Positions 9,208 to 19,009 of a stretch of 64,000 bases of DNA are shown one piece after another. Below the pieces are notes generated by a model. It did no database searches, was not told where the DNA came from, and saw only the letters and a list, made by a program, of their open reading frames with translations. Location of the stretch: positions 1 through 64,000 of the forward strand of contig NZ_JAJQQS010000005.1 of assembly GCF_021228125.1 (NCBI RefSeq), given 5' to 3'. The translations under genes were made by a program, and so were the position numbers. Every line of letters begins with the position of its first letter. Position 1 is the stretch's first letter. This DNA is from Streptomyces albireticuli (lineage in GTDB: Bacteria; Actinomycetota; Actinomycetes; Streptomycetales; Streptomycetaceae).

Positions 9208-10803
9208 TCAGCCCGCAGCGGGCCGCAGCAGCACCGTGTCCAGTTCGGCCTCCAGGCGGTCGAGGTCGTCCTGGTGGCCGTGGGCCGCGATATGACCGTC
9301 GGGGCGGATCAGGTGATATCCCGGACGGCCGCAGAACGCGTCCCCCGCCGCCACGCCGCGCGGTATCCACCGCACCCGCAACTGCGGCCGGAGCGCGGCG
9401 ATGTGGCCGATCTCGGCCCGCCATTCGGCGGACCGGCCCCTTCCGGGTTCGCGGACCGCGAGGACCCAGCGGCCCGGGTCCGCCCCGGGGCCCGAGATCC
9501 CGGCCGAGAGCGCGGCCCGGCGCGGGAACGTCCCGCCGACCTTCGCCCCGCCGGGCAGCCGGCCCCGCAGCCGGCAGGCGGTGAGGCCGCCCGGCCGCTG
9601 GGTGTCGCGCTCCGGCTCGTAGGCGAGGCGGCGGCCCGCCATCACCGGCGTGTAGAACCGCGACACCGTGTGCGTACGGTCCAGGAAGCGGAACGCCGCG
9701 TCCCGGGCGCGTACTTGGAGCGGCCCGTTGAACATCCACGCCCGTGTCTGTATGTCGGTGTCCCGCACGATCCGCCGCGTCGACTCCGAGCGCTCCTGCC
9801 CGTAGGTGCCGAGCAGCGAGGACGGGGACTCGCCGCGGATCACGGCGGCGAGCTTCCAGGCGAGGTTGTGCGCGTCCTGGAGGCCGTTGTTCATGCCCTG
9901 GCCGCCCGCGGGGCTGTGGACGTGCGCCGCGTCGCCCATCAGGAAGACCCGGCCGCGCTGGAAGTCCACGGCCCGCCGCGCATGCACCCTGAACACCGTC
10001 TGCCACACCGGCTCCGTGATCCGCACCCCGCGCGGGCCGCGCTCGTCGAGGATCCCCTGCATCATCGGCACGCTGACCTCGCCACCCCCGTCCGGCATGA
10101 CCGACAGGAAGCGGTGCACGCCCTCCGGCTGCGGAACGATCACCAGGGTGCCGCCGGCCGCCTGGTAGTAGAGGATCTCGTCCTTCGGCAGATACCCGTC
10201 GATACGGGCGTCGACCAGCGCGAACGCCATCTCGTAGGTGGTGCCCTGGAAGCCGATGCCGAGCTGCCCGCGCACCGAGCTGCCCGCGCCGTCGGCGCCG
10301 ATCACGAACGGCGCCCGCACCCGCTCGACGGGCCCCTGCCCGTCGCCGTGCTCCAGGATCGCCGTGACCCCGTCGGTCGCCTCGATCCGGCCGGAGAAGT
10401 CCACGTCGTCCAGGGCCAGCAGCCGCACCCCGCGCTCGATCTTCCCGCCCAGCGAGCGCAGCCGCTCGGTGAGGATCCGCTCCGTCTCCGGCTGCGGCAG
10501 CTGCCGGGCGGCGAGGTCGTCCGCGAACGTGAACGACGCCAGGGGGCGGCGCTCGGAGAAGTAGCTGAACGCGCGGATGGGCACGGAGGCGGCACGGACC
10601 TCGTCGGCGACGCCGAGGTCCTCGAGGATGTCGAGGACGCGCGGCCAGAGGGAGAGGGCCTTGGGGACGGTCATGGGGGCCTGGGCGCGGTCGATGATGC
10701 GGGTGGGGACGCCGCGGCGGAGCAGCTCGCAGGCGGCGAGCAGGCCTGTGGGGCCTGCTCCTACGACGAGGACTTGGGTGTCGGTGGGGTCGGGGGTGTC
10801 CAT
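9208..10803 (-). CDS. FAD-dependent aromatic monooxygenase (PHBH/polyketide-hydroxylase type)
   Basis: A 531-residue class A flavin hydroxylase. It has GAGPTG at residues 15-20 for FAD, the DG motif VIGADGAGSSVRGQLG, and the GD motif MGDAAHVHSPAGGQGMN, with a C-terminal thioredoxin-like tail common in this group. Such enzymes hydroxylate phenols using NAD(P)H and O2, sometimes with decarboxylation. It is the last gene of the 3-hydroxyanthranilate operon, after the adenylating enzyme and a 200-bp gap holding a repeat. It may therefore hydroxylate 3-hydroxyanthranilate or an activated derivative of it. The substrate is inferred from context only. Confidence 0.85.
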   Translation of the reverse strand: MDTPDPTDTQVLVVGAGPTGLLAACELLRRGVPTRIIDRAQAPMTVPKALSLWPRVLDILEDLGVADEVRAASVPIRAFSYFSERRPLASFTFADDLAARQLPQPETERILTERLRSLGGKIERGVRLLALDDVDFSGRIEATDGVTAILEHGDGQGPVERVRAPFVIGADGAGSSVRGQLGIGFQGTTYEMAFALVDARIDGYLPKDEILYYQAAGGTLVIVPQPEGVHRFLSVMPDGGGEVSVPMMQGILDERGPRGVRITEPVWQTVFRVHARRAVDFQRGRVFLMGDAAHVHSPAGGQGMNNGLQDAHNLAWKLAAVIRGESPSSLLGTYGQERSESTRRIVRDTDIQTRAWMFNGPLQVRARDAAFRFLDRTHTVSRFYTPVMAGRRLAYEPERDTQRPGGLTACRLRGRLPGGAKVGGTFPRRAALSAGISGPGADPGRWVLAVREPGRGRSAEWRAEIGHIAALRPQLRVRWIPRGVAAGDAFCGRPGYHLIRPDGHIAAHGHQDDLDRLEAELDTVLLRPAAG

Positions 10804-10867
10804 GGGGTCTCCTGTGCGGGTTCTGAGGGCGGGGTGCGGGTGCGGGTGGGGGTCCGGGTGGGGGCGC

Positions 10868-11000
10868 CGCCGCGCGGGGCCTTGCCCCCGCCCCGCCCCT
10901 TCCCGAACCGGGAGCTTCGCCCCCGGGCCCCCGTTCCGCGCTCAGCGCGGTGTCCTCAGACGCCGGACGGGCCGGATTTCAGGGGCGGGGCCGGGGAAAG
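10868..11000. repeat. Dispersed intergenic repeat, copy A (degenerate)
   Basis: The sequence contains CCGCCCCTTCCCG, a CGCGCTCAGCGCG hairpin and CTCAGACGCCGGACGGGCCGGATTT, then GGGGCGGGGCCGGGGAAAG. It has only part of the palindrome seen in the other copies. It lies between the adenylating enzyme and flavin hydroxylase genes of one operon. Confidence 0.7.
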
Positions 11001-11003
11001 CTC

Positions 11004-12581
11004 CTACGCGCCCCCGCCCAGGCCCTCCCGCAGGCGCCGCGTCAGCTCCAGCCGCTGCACCTTCATCGTCGCCGTCCGCGGCAGTTCCTCCAGCCGCATC
11101 TGAACCGGCGGCGCCAGCGTCGGGAAGTCCGTCACCGCCTCCCGCCACCGCTCCGGGTCCAGCGGTACGTCACCGCGGGTGCAGACGACCGGGAGCGGTT
11201 CGTCCGACGGGCCGCGCAGGAGGACGAGTTCGGCGAGCTCGGGCAGGCGTCCGAGGACCGCGTCCTCGACCTCCAGGGTGCTGTGGATCGTGGGGACGAC
11301 GTCGACCTCGCGGTCGAGGAGGTGCAGACAGCCCTCCTCCGTGCGGTAGCCGACGTCCATGCCGCGCCACCACCCGTCGCCGTCGACCTGCTTGGCGTAC
11401 CGCTCGCCCTCGCCGAAGTACGTCAGCACCCGGCCCGCGGCCTGCACCTCGATATAGCCGGGGTGCTCCTTCGACGGGGCCTTGCCGTCCCGGCCGACGA
11501 GCCGGAACTTGGTGTCACCGGGGAACGCGTACCCCTGGCAGCGGCCGTCCGCGCCGAGGGCCGTCTGCCGGGTGAAGGAGCGGCCGACGAGCGGGCCCGT
11601 CTCGCTCTGCCCGTAGATCTGGTAGAAGACCGGGTGGTGCCGGTCGGAGGCGTGCAGCAGCCGGTGCATCGTGCCGGGGTGGATCGCGTCGAAGGTGCTG
11701 CTGAAGTACTTCACGTTCGCGAAGGGCCGGCGGGGGTCGTCCGCGAGCTCCTCCCACTCCATGAAGGAGTTGGGCGCCGACTCCACGAACGCGGGCCGGG
11801 TGCGGGCGAAGAGCTCCGCGACCTTCTCCGGGTCCGCGTCGTCCATGACGAGGAACGGGACGCCGCGCGGCAGCAGCACGGCGAGCGCGAGCGGCATCCG
11901 GGAGTGCACGTACGACACGTGCAGGGCCACCGTCTCGTGCTCGCGGACGAGGTCGAAGAGCTTCGCCTGCGGGCGGTAGCGGCCGTGCAGCGTGCGCGGC
12001 GTGTGTACGAGGAGCTTCGGCAGGCCGGTGGTGCCGGAGGTGTGGGTGATGAGGGCGGGCTCGTCGAGGCCCAGCTCGACGGGCTCCCGGCGGGGCGCGC
12101 CGGCGAGGTCGGCCAGCGAGACCGTGCCCTCCCGCGCACCGGCCACGACGAAGATCTCCTTGGCCAGGTTCGGCAGCGTCGGGTCGGACAGCTCGGCGTC
12201 GAGCTTCGCCAGGTCCGTCACCAGGTACGGCTGGCCGAGCCGGTCCAGCAGTGCCAGCACGCTCGCGCCGTCGAGCCCCGGGGACAGCTGGACCGGCACG
12301 GCGCCGATCCGCGAGACGGCGCACGACAGGATGTTGATGTCGAAGCCGGCCGTCTTGTAGAGCGCGACGTGCTCGCCGGTGCGCACGCCCGCGGCCCACA
12401 GCCGGGCGGCCACGTCGTCGATGTGGTCCGCGAAGGCGGCGAAGGTCAGCTCGGGCCCGGCGCCGGGGAGCAGCGGCATCTCGTGGTCGAGGGTGATCGG
12501 TGTGTCGGGGTACTTCGCGGCGGCGCGCTCGGCCACCAGCCCCATGTGGATGCCGGTGTCGCTGGCGGTGATCGGCAGCAT
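11004..12581 (-). CDS. AMP-forming adenylating enzyme / acyl-CoA ligase (ANL superfamily)
   Basis: A 525-residue ANL enzyme with the P-loop ITHTSGTTGLPK, the A5 motif YGQSETG, the hinge-region aspartate in GMDVGYRTEEG (replacing the usual TGD), and a C-terminal lysine in TATMKVQRL. It would adenylate a carboxylate and pass it to CoA or an amine. AGGAG lies six bases before the ATG. It follows phzE on the same strand by 68 bases. The likely substrate is 3-hydroxyanthranilate or a partner acid. No carrier protein or NRPS domain is nearby, so the acceptor is unclear. Confidence 0.85.
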   Translation of the reverse strand: MLPITASDTGIHMGLVAERAAAKYPDTPITLDHEMPLLPGAGPELTFAAFADHIDDVAARLWAAGVRTGEHVALYKTAGFDINILSCAVSRIGAVPVQLSPGLDGASVLALLDRLGQPYLVTDLAKLDAELSDPTLPNLAKEIFVVAGAREGTVSLADLAGAPRREPVELGLDEPALITHTSGTTGLPKLLVHTPRTLHGRYRPQAKLFDLVREHETVALHVSYVHSRMPLALAVLLPRGVPFLVMDDADPEKVAELFARTRPAFVESAPNSFMEWEELADDPRRPFANVKYFSSTFDAIHPGTMHRLLHASDRHHPVFYQIYGQSETGPLVGRSFTRQTALGADGRCQGYAFPGDTKFRLVGRDGKAPSKEHPGYIEVQAAGRVLTYFGEGERYAKQVDGDGWWRGMDVGYRTEEGCLHLLDREVDVVPTIHSTLEVEDAVLGRLPELAELVLLRGPSDEPLPVVCTRGDVPLDPERWREAVTDFPTLAPPVQMRLEELPRTATMKVQRLELTRRLREGLGGGA

Positions 12582-12649
12582 GCGTTGCTCCTGGGAATTC
12601 TGGAAGGTTCGGGTCCGTGGGGGCGTGGCGCGGGGTGTCCCGCTCCGGA

Positions 12650-14548
12650 TCAGCCGACGGGGGCGCCGGTGAGCAGCCCGGCCAGCAGCGCGCCGGTGAT
12701 CCGTGGCCCGTCCTGGGTGAGGACGGACTCGGCGTGGAACTGCATGGAGGCGAAGTGCGCGCCGCGCAGGGCGTGGATCTCGCCGGTGGCGGGGTCGCGG
12801 CTGATCTCCACCTCGCCGGCCGCGGTGGCCGCCCGGTCCTCCCGGCTCAGCGCGGCGAAGGTGTTGTAGAAGCCGACCCGCTCCGGGCTGCCGAAGAGCT
12901 CGATCCCGCGCTGGACGCCCTGGTTGGGCACGTCACGGCGGTGCAGGGGGAAGCCGAGCCGGAGGCTGAGCAGCTGGTGGCTGAGGCAGACGGCGAGGAA
13001 GGGGCGGCCCTCGTCGAGGAGGGTGGCGATCGCCGCGTCCAGGTGGGCGATCTTGGGGTGGGCGGCGGCGCGGGGGTCGCCGGGGCCGGGGCCCATGACG
13101 ATCAGGTCGTGCCCGTCGAAGGAGTACGGCTCGTCGAAGCGCCGTACGGTCACCTCCAGTCCCAGTGACCGCAGTTGGTGGTCGATCATCGAGGTGAAGG
13201 TGTCCTCGGCGTCGACGACCAGGACGCGCCGGCCTTCGAGCACGGGCACGGTGCGGGCCCGCTCGGTGTCGGGTGCCAGCCAGAACCCGGCGATGCCGGT
13301 GTTCCGCTCGGCGAGTGCCGCGCGGACGCGGGGGTGGCGGCCGAAGCGGCCGCCGCCGTCGTCCTTGAGCGCGGAGATCAGCCCGGCGGCCTTGGCGCGG
13401 GTCTCCAGGACCTCGGAGTCCGGGTCGGAGTGGCGTACGAGCGTGGCGCCGACCCCGATCCGCACCCGGCCGTCCCGGTCGATGTCGGCGGTGCGGATGA
13501 GGATCGAGGAGTCCAGGACCCGCTTCCCGGCCGTGTCCCGGCCGATGAGGGCGAGGACCCCGCTGTAGTAGCCGCGGCCGGTCCCCTCGTAGCGGTCGAT
13601 GACCCGGCAGGCGCTCTCCAGCGGACTGCCGGTGACGGTCGGCGCGAACATCGTCTCGCGGAGGATCTCGCGGGGGTCGCGGTCGGTGCGGCCCTCGATG
13701 AGGTACTCGGTGTGCGCGAGGCGGGCCATCTCCTTGAGGTAGGGGCCGACGACCCGGCCGCCGCCGGTGCAGATCCGGGCCATCATCTTCAGTTCCTCGT
13801 CGACGACCATGTACAGCTCGTCGGTCTCCTTGCGGTCGGCGAGGAAGTCCATGACCTCGGGCAGGCTGGGGCCCGCGGCGGGGTAGCGGTAGGTGCCGCT
13901 GATCGGGTTCATGACCGCCCGGCCGTCCGCGACGCTGATGTGCCGCTCGGGGGTCGCGCCGACGAGGGTGCGGTCGCCGGTGTGGACGAGGAACGTCCAG
14001 TACGCGCCCGACTCGCGCTCCAGCAGCCGACGGAAGAACGTCAGGGCGTGGGCCGGGGAGTAGCCGCTGATGTCGGCGGTGAAGGACCGCTTGATGACGA
14101 AGTTGGCGCCCGTGCCCTCGCCGATCTCCTCGGCGACGACCCGCCGCACGGTCCGGGCGTACGCGTCGTCGTCGACGTCGAAGTGCTCTCCCGTGAGGGT
14201 GAGGGGCACGTCGGGGATCCGGGCGAGGACCTCGGCCACGCCGGCGAGGGCCTGGTCGGTGACGGTCATCGCGAGCAGCGGGGTCCCGTCGTCGGCGCAG
14301 GCGAAGCCCCGTTCGGCGATCTGCCGGTAGGGGACGACGGCGAGGACCTCGTGGCCGGGGCCCGCGCCGGGCCCGTCGGGCAGTGGGATCCCGGCCAGCG
14401 TCCCCGGCGCGGAGACGTCCCCGAGCAGGACGTCGAGGCTGCCCGGCCCGGTCGCGTCCGGCCGGTGGATCAGGGCGAACGCGGGTGCGTCGCCCGCGAG
14501 TACGCGGTCCAGCGGGCCGGCCTGTGCCCGCCCGGCGGCGGCGCTCAT
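12650..14548 (-). CDS. phzE: 2-amino-2-deoxyisochorismate synthase (PhzE-type, fused glutamine amidotransferase)
   Basis: A 632-residue fusion, close to the usual PhzE length. The N-terminal two thirds are the chorismate-binding/anthranilate synthase I-like domain ([40 protein letters not shown]). The C-terminal third is a class I glutamine amidotransferase with the nucleophile in [11 protein letters not shown] and the His-Glu pair in MQFHAESV. It converts chorismate and glutamine to 2-amino-2-deoxyisochorismate. The start ATG at 14548 overlaps the stop of the next upstream gene (phzD-like). That neighbour, rather than phenazine ring-forming genes, points to 3-hydroxyanthranilate. Confidence 0.9.
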   Translation of the reverse strand: MSAAAGRAQAGPLDRVLAGDAPAFALIHRPDATGPGSLDVLLGDVSAPGTLAGIPLPDGPGAGPGHEVLAVVPYRQIAERGFACADDGTPLLAMTVTDQALAGVAEVLARIPDVPLTLTGEHFDVDDDAYARTVRRVVAEEIGEGTGANFVIKRSFTADISGYSPAHALTFFRRLLERESGAYWTFLVHTGDRTLVGATPERHISVADGRAVMNPISGTYRYPAAGPSLPEVMDFLADRKETDELYMVVDEELKMMARICTGGGRVVGPYLKEMARLAHTEYLIEGRTDRDPREILRETMFAPTVTGSPLESACRVIDRYEGTGRGYYSGVLALIGRDTAGKRVLDSSILIRTADIDRDGRVRIGVGATLVRHSDPDSEVLETRAKAAGLISALKDDGGGRFGRHPRVRAALAERNTGIAGFWLAPDTERARTVPVLEGRRVLVVDAEDTFTSMIDHQLRSLGLEVTVRRFDEPYSFDGHDLIVMGPGPGDPRAAAHPKIAHLDAAIATLLDEGRPFLAVCLSHQLLSLRLGFPLHRRDVPNQGVQRGIELFGSPERVGFYNTFAALSREDRAATAAGEVEISRDPATGEIHALRGAHFASMQFHAESVLTQDGPRITGALLAGLLTGAPVG

Positions 14549-15234
14549 GCCCCGGCCCCGGTCGGCGCGGTCCCGGCGGACGCGGCCCGGCCCGGCCCGG
14601 CCTCCGCGAGGTCGGTGACGAGGTCCTTCGCGGTGGCGACGACGGCGCAGCGCTCGGCCGCGTAGGTCACCGCGAGCCGGTGGTGGGCGGCGGAGAAGTC
14701 GGCCACGGCGTCGGCCGCGAGGAAGGTCCGTATGTCGTGGGTGAACGCCTCGACGGCGGTCGTCAGGACGCCCACGTGCGCGTACACACCGCAGACGATC
14801 AGCTGGTCGCGGCCGGCGGCCCGCATCCGCTCCAGCAGGTCGGAGCGGAAGAAGGCGCTGTACCGCCACTTGGTGAACACCCAGTCGCCGGGCGCGGGCG
14901 TCAGCTCGTCGACGACCAGCCGGTCCTCCGGGTCCACCCGCATCCCCGGGCCCCAGAAGTCCTTCAGCAGGCCGCGGTCGGCGTCGCTCATGCCGCCGGG
15001 CTGCGCGGTGTAGGCCACGGGTACGCCCAGGCCCGCGCAGGTCTCGCGGAGCAGCGCGGCGTTGGCGACGAGTTCCTCGCGCGGCGCGTCCGGCAGGGGC
15101 GCGAGGAAGTAGCGCTGCATGTCGTGGAGGAGCAGGACCGCGCGGGCCGGGTCGGCGGTCCACCGGGCGGTGTTCTCGGGCAGTTCGCCCGCTGTCGGCA
15201 TCGGGTACGGCTCTATCGGGGGGATGCCCGCCAT
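14545..15234 (-). CDS. phzD: Isochorismatase-family hydrolase (PhzD-type)
   Basis: A 229-residue protein. It hydrolyses the vinyl ether of 2-amino-2-deoxyisochorismate to trans-2,3-dihydro-3-hydroxyanthranilate. D38 ([10 protein letters not shown]) and K122 ([10 protein letters not shown]) sit at the numbered positions of the PhzD catalytic Asp and Lys. The superfamily cysteine position is glycine (G155 in YAHVGVLTT), as expected for a PhzD-type enzyme rather than a cysteine hydrolase. GAGGA precedes the ATG. Its stop overlaps the phzE start, so the two are coupled. Confidence 0.92.
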   Translation of the reverse strand: MAGIPPIEPYPMPTAGELPENTARWTADPARAVLLLHDMQRYFLAPLPDAPREELVANAALLRETCAGLGVPVAYTAQPGGMSDADRGLLKDFWGPGMRVDPEDRLVVDELTPAPGDWVFTKWRYSAFFRSDLLERMRAAGRDQLIVCGVYAHVGVLTTAVEAFTHDIRTFLAADAVADFSAAHHRLAVTYAAERCAVVATAKDLVTDLAEAGPGRAASAGTAPTGAGA

Positions 15235-15297
15235 GACACGTCCTCGTGTTGGGTCGCTGGGATTCGCTGCGGAAGTAGGGGGAGCGGAGGGGCGCCG

Positions 15298-16068
15298 TCA
15301 GACGCCGAGGGTGGCGCCGCCGTCGACGGTGAGGTCGTGCATGGTGATGTGCGCGGCCTGGTCGGAGAGGAGGAAGGCGACGGCGTTGGCGATGTCGGCG
15401 GGGCTGGCCAGCTTGCCCAGCGGGATGCCGACCTTGAAGGTGTCGGTGCGGCCCTCGATGGTCGTCCGCGGGGTGGTCGTCTCGTTCCACATGCTGCTGA
15501 GCATCGGGGTGTCCGTGGAGCCGGGTGCCACGACGTTGCAGCGGATGCCGTGCCGGGCGACCTCCAGGCCCAGCGACTTGGTGAACATCGAGGCGGCGGC
15601 CTTGGAGGCGGCGTAGGCGGCCATCGCCTGGCGGGGGGTGCCCGCCGCGTTGGAGGCCACCGTCACTACGGCGCCCCGGCCGCGCGGGATCATGCGCCGG
15701 ACGGCCGCGCGGGACAGGTGGAAGACCCCGTCGACGTTGACGGCGAAGACCGCCGCCCAGTCCTCGGAGGCGAAGTGCCGGACCTCGCCGAGCCGGAGCA
15801 CCCCGGCGGCGTTGACGAGGAACTCCAGGGGGCCGAGCCGGTGTTCGACCTCGGCGACGGTGGCCTCGACCTGCCGCTCGTCGGTGACGTCGCAGTGGAA
15901 GGCCTCGGCCGTGAGGCCGTCGGCGGTCAGTTTCCCGACGGTCTCGTGGAGCGTCTCGGCGTCGCGGTCGACGGCGGCGACGCGTACGCCCTTCTCGCCC
16001 AGTGTGCGGGCGACGGCCGCGCCGATGCCGCTGGCGGCGCCGGTGACCAGGGCGGTCCTGTTCTCCAT
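15298..16068 (-). CDS. Short-chain dehydrogenase, DhbA/EntA-like (dihydro-hydroxyanthranilate to 3-hydroxyanthranilate)
   Basis: A 256-residue classical SDR with the cofactor motif TGAASGIG at residues 9-16, the catalytic serine in TVASNAAG and the YAASK catalytic pair. Its closest relatives by motif are 2,3-dihydro-2,3-dihydroxybenzoate dehydrogenases. Next to PhzE and PhzD homologues, the expected reaction is oxidation of trans-2,3-dihydro-3-hydroxyanthranilate to 3-hydroxyanthranilate, as in the DhbX step of tilivalline biosynthesis. GAGGAGA lies just before the ATG. The assignment of substrate is by context. Confidence 0.85.
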   Translation of the reverse strand: MENRTALVTGAASGIGAAVARTLGEKGVRVAAVDRDAETLHETVGKLTADGLTAEAFHCDVTDERQVEATVAEVEHRLGPLEFLVNAAGVLRLGEVRHFASEDWAAVFAVNVDGVFHLSRAAVRRMIPRGRGAVVTVASNAAGTPRQAMAAYAASKAAASMFTKSLGLEVARHGIRCNVVAPGSTDTPMLSSMWNETTTPRTTIEGRTDTFKVGIPLGKLASPADIANAVAFLLSDQAAHITMHDLTVDGGATLGV

Positions 16069-16145
16069 CGGTGTCTCCTCTCCCTAGATGCGGGGTCCGG
16101 GGCCCGGGTGGTCCCCGGGTACGTGCCGTGGCGTGCGGCGGCCGG

Positions 16146-17321
16146 TCAGCCCTGCCAGGCCGAGACGACCTGGAGGGCCTGGGCCGGGTTGAGCCGGGGG
16201 TCGCAGAAGCTCGTGTACTTGTCGCCGACGTGCGCGAGCCCGGACTCGTCCCGTACGCACTCGGTGACGTCCTCGGGGGTGGTCTCCAGGTGCAGGCCAC
16301 CGGCGACGCCGCCGGCCCCGCGGACGGCTTCCTGGAACTCGCGGACCTCGCGGACGACGGTGTCGACCAGGCGGGTCTTGAGCCCGTCGGGCGCGGTGAC
16401 GGTGTTGCCGTGCATGGGGTCGGACAGCCAGCTCACCGGGTGCCCGGCGGCGCGTACCGCCTCGACGAGCGGCGGCAGCCGGTCGGCGACGGCCGTCGCG
16501 CCCATGCGGGCGATCAGGGTGAGCCGGCCGTGCTCCCGGCCCGGGTCGAGGCGCTCGCACAGGGCGAGGAGCTCACCGGCGTCCATGGTGGGGCCGACCT
16601 TGCAGGCGACGGGGTTGCCGACGGCGGCGAGGAGGGCGACGTGGGCGCCGTCGACCTGCCGGGTGCGCTCGCCGATCCAGGGCCAGTGGGTGGACGTCAG
16701 CCAGGCCCGGCCCTCCTCGTCCCGGCGGACCATGGGCTCCTCGTAGTCGAGGAGCAGGGCCTCGTGGCTCGTCCACACGGGCGGGCAGATGCCCGAGCGG
16801 CGGGCGGGGTGGAGCCAGCCGAGGTGGGTCATGGCCTCGCCCGCGGCGAGGTAGCCGGAGAGGAGGCGCTGCGGGTCGGGACGGCGGCGCTCGGGGTGCG
16901 GCTCGGGGCTGTTCACCATGTGGCCGCGGTAGACGGGCAGTTCGGCGCCGCCGACGACCTCGGTGGGGCGGGAGCGGGGCTTGGCGAACTGCCCGGCCAT
17001 CCGGCCCGCCCGCACCACCGGCTTGTGCGTGATCATCTTCATGGCGCCCGCGAGGACGTCCAGGAGTCCGGCCTTCCGGGCCACGTAGCCCGAGGTGCAC
17101 TCCGCCGGGTCCTCCGCGCAGTCGCCCGCCTGCACCACCTGCGACTCGCCGTGCGCCACGTGGGCGAGGTGGGCGCGCAGGGTGCGGATGTCGGCGGCCC
17201 GGACGAGCGCGGGGCGGGAGGCGAGCTCCTGCCGGACGCGCTCGACCTGGGCGGCCGCGTCGCCCCAGTCGGGCTGCTGGAGCGCGGTCTCGGGCCGGGC
17301 GTCGAGCACAGCGTTGTTCAC
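16146..17321 (-). CDS. 3-deoxy-D-arabino-heptulosonate 7-phosphate synthase, class II (PhzC-type)
   Basis: A 391-residue class II (plant-type) DAHP synthase. Recognisable blocks are QAGDCAED, GRMAGQFAKPRS, the substrate block NPVACKVGPTMDAGE, MIARMG-like LIARMGATA, and SDPMHGNT. It condenses erythrose-4-phosphate and phosphoenolpyruvate, the entry step of the shikimate pathway. It is shorter than housekeeping Streptomyces enzymes, as are pathway-dedicated copies. It starts with GTG at 17321 behind GGAGAG. Its place beside phzE/phzD and a divergent transaldolase marks it as a dedicated supply enzyme. Confidence 0.9.
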   Translation of the reverse strand: MNNAVLDARPETALQQPDWGDAAAQVERVRQELASRPALVRAADIRTLRAHLAHVAHGESQVVQAGDCAEDPAECTSGYVARKAGLLDVLAGAMKMITHKPVVRAGRMAGQFAKPRSRPTEVVGGAELPVYRGHMVNSPEPHPERRRPDPQRLLSGYLAAGEAMTHLGWLHPARRSGICPPVWTSHEALLLDYEEPMVRRDEEGRAWLTSTHWPWIGERTRQVDGAHVALLAAVGNPVACKVGPTMDAGELLALCERLDPGREHGRLTLIARMGATAVADRLPPLVEAVRAAGHPVSWLSDPMHGNTVTAPDGLKTRLVDTVVREVREFQEAVRGAGGVAGGLHLETTPEDVTECVRDESGLAHVGDKYTSFCDPRLNPAQALQVVSAWQG

Positions 17322-17406
17322 GGGGTTCTCTCCTGGACGGTCGCTCGTGCGGGCGGTGGGTGCGCGGCCGGGACGCCGGGGACGGCCCGGGTCCGGGGCG
17401 GGCCGG

Positions 17407-19008
17407 TCAGGGGCGGGGGACGACGCCGGCGGTGTCCCAGAACCGCAGCTGCCGCCGCTTGACGGTCGCGCCGACCCTCAGGACGCCTTCGCCGCCGTCG
17501 CCGCCGCCGAGGATCAAGGTGCTGTCCCGGCCGGTGGTGTACGCGGGCCGGTCCGGCGTGTGCGCGCCGCCGGGGACGCCGGTGCGGGCGAAGGAGGCGA
17601 CGAGGTCCATGAAGGCGTCGGAGACCGCCGCCTCGGCGGGGCCGTCGCCGAACTCCGCCACGTTCTCCGGCAGGCCGTAGGTGCCGAAGAGGAACTTGGA
17701 GGTGGCCTCGTGCGGGGTGCCGAGGTAGGGCGGGCGTACGGGGTGCGCGAACTCCATGACGTACTGCGGGGCGGTCTCCGTGCGGGCGTGCCGTTCGGCG
17801 AGCCGCAGGATCTGGAACCGGAAGAGGAGGTCTCCCCAGATCTCCGTCCACAGGGACAGCGGGTCCTGGGGAAGGCCCTCGGCCGCGGCGGCCTCGCGGT
17901 AGGCGGTGAGGCAGGCGTCCACGAGCGCGTCGCCGGCCCGTACGGCGCCCTTGAGGAGGACACCCCGGACGGCTTCCCGCAGCTCGGCGCCGGTGGCCGG
18001 GGCCGGGGGCGCGGTGGGCCGTTCGGGGCAGGTGTAGAAGGAGCCCTCGGTGCGGGTGTGGACGACCAGCGAGGGCCGCGACGGCGACGGGAGCTTGTAA
18101 TCGTGGTCGGGCAGCCAGCGGCCGTCGACGACGGGGCCGCGGTACTCCCGTCCGCTGTCCACGGCGCGGGTCTCCGGCGGGCCGGAGAAGATCCGTTCCC
18201 AGGCGTCCCGCAGCGCCGCCGCGGGCACGTCGCGCAGGCCCCGCACGGTCGTGCCGAAACCTTTCGCCAGCTGTGCGTAGACGGTCCGGGAGTCCTCGGG
18301 CGTGAGGGAGTTCGCCGGGGCCCATATGTGGCAGGCGCTGATGGGGACGAGCGCGTGGACGAGGCCGCCCAGCTCGGGCAGCAGCGCGAGCTGGCGGACG
18401 CTCGCGCCGCCGGCCGAGGTGCCGCACAGCACGATCCGGTCCGGGTCGCCGCCGAAGGCCGCGGCGTTGTCGTGGGCCCAGCGGACGAGCGCGGCCTGGT
18501 CCTGGAGCCCCCAGTTGGCGCAGGACCCGGTGAGCGGGTCGGCGAGCTCCTCGTGGAGGCCGAAGCCGAAGGCGCCCAGCCGGTAGTTGAAGGTCACGAC
18601 GACGAGGTCGCCCCGGGCGGCGAGCCGCGCGCCGTCGTAGTTCGGCAGACTGCCCGCGCCGCGCTCCCAGCCGCCGCCGTGGACGTAGACGAGGACGGGC
18701 CGGGCGCCGGTGGTGCCCGGCGTCCAGACGTTGGCGTACAGCGAGTCCTCGCTGTGGCCGGGGACGATCGACTGGAAGGACGCCGGGGCGAAGGCGGTGG
18801 CGTCCCGCACGCCGTCCCAGGCCGCCGGCGGCCGGGGCGAGGCGAAGCGGAGCGCGCCCACCGGCGGTGCCGCGTACGGCACGCCGCGGAAGACGGCGAC
18901 GTCTCCCCCGGGTCCGCCGTGCCCGGTCCGTGAGCCCGCGACCGTACCGGCGGTGGTGTGGGCCACCACGGCGTCCGGCGCGGGTGCCCGTCGATCGGAT
19001 GCGCTCAT
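17407..19008 (-). CDS. Type-B carboxylesterase/lipase family protein
   Basis: A 533-residue alpha/beta hydrolase of the cholinesterase/para-nitrobenzyl esterase family. It has FRGVPYAAPPVGALRF near the N terminus, the oxyanion region YVHGGGWERG, and the nucleophile elbow CGTSAGGAS, where GTSAG replaces the usual GESAG. No signal peptide is visible, so it is probably cytoplasmic. The ATG lies one base after the stop of the flavodoxin-like gene, so they are co-translated. In this operon it could hydrolyse, or run in reverse to form, an ester or amide of the aminophenol product. The role is unknown. Confidence 0.86.
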   Translation of the reverse strand: MSASDRRAPAPDAVVAHTTAGTVAGSRTGHGGPGGDVAVFRGVPYAAPPVGALRFASPRPPAAWDGVRDATAFAPASFQSIVPGHSEDSLYANVWTPGTTGARPVLVYVHGGGWERGAGSLPNYDGARLAARGDLVVVTFNYRLGAFGFGLHEELADPLTGSCANWGLQDQAALVRWAHDNAAAFGGDPDRIVLCGTSAGGASVRQLALLPELGGLVHALVPISACHIWAPANSLTPEDSRTVYAQLAKGFGTTVRGLRDVPAAALRDAWERIFSGPPETRAVDSGREYRGPVVDGRWLPDHDYKLPSPSRPSLVVHTRTEGSFYTCPERPTAPPAPATGAELREAVRGVLLKGAVRAGDALVDACLTAYREAAAAEGLPQDPLSLWTEIWGDLLFRFQILRLAERHARTETAPQYVMEFAHPVRPPYLGTPHEATSKFLFGTYGLPENVAEFGDGPAEAAVSDAFMDLVASFARTGVPGGAHTPDRPAYTTGRDSTLILGGGDGGEGVLRVGATVKRRQLRFWDTAGVVPRP

Positions 19009-19009
19009 G

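Noticed and set aside
11004..14548. Phenazine biosynthesis cluster
   Set aside because: PhzE and PhzD homologues are present, but PhzF, PhzA/B and PhzG are absent, and an EntA-like dehydrogenase diverts the pathway to 3-hydroxyanthranilate.
12650..16300. Single 1216-codon minus-strand frame
   Set aside because: Only the part below 14548 is the PhzE gene; the rest is antiphase to the PhzD and SDR genes.
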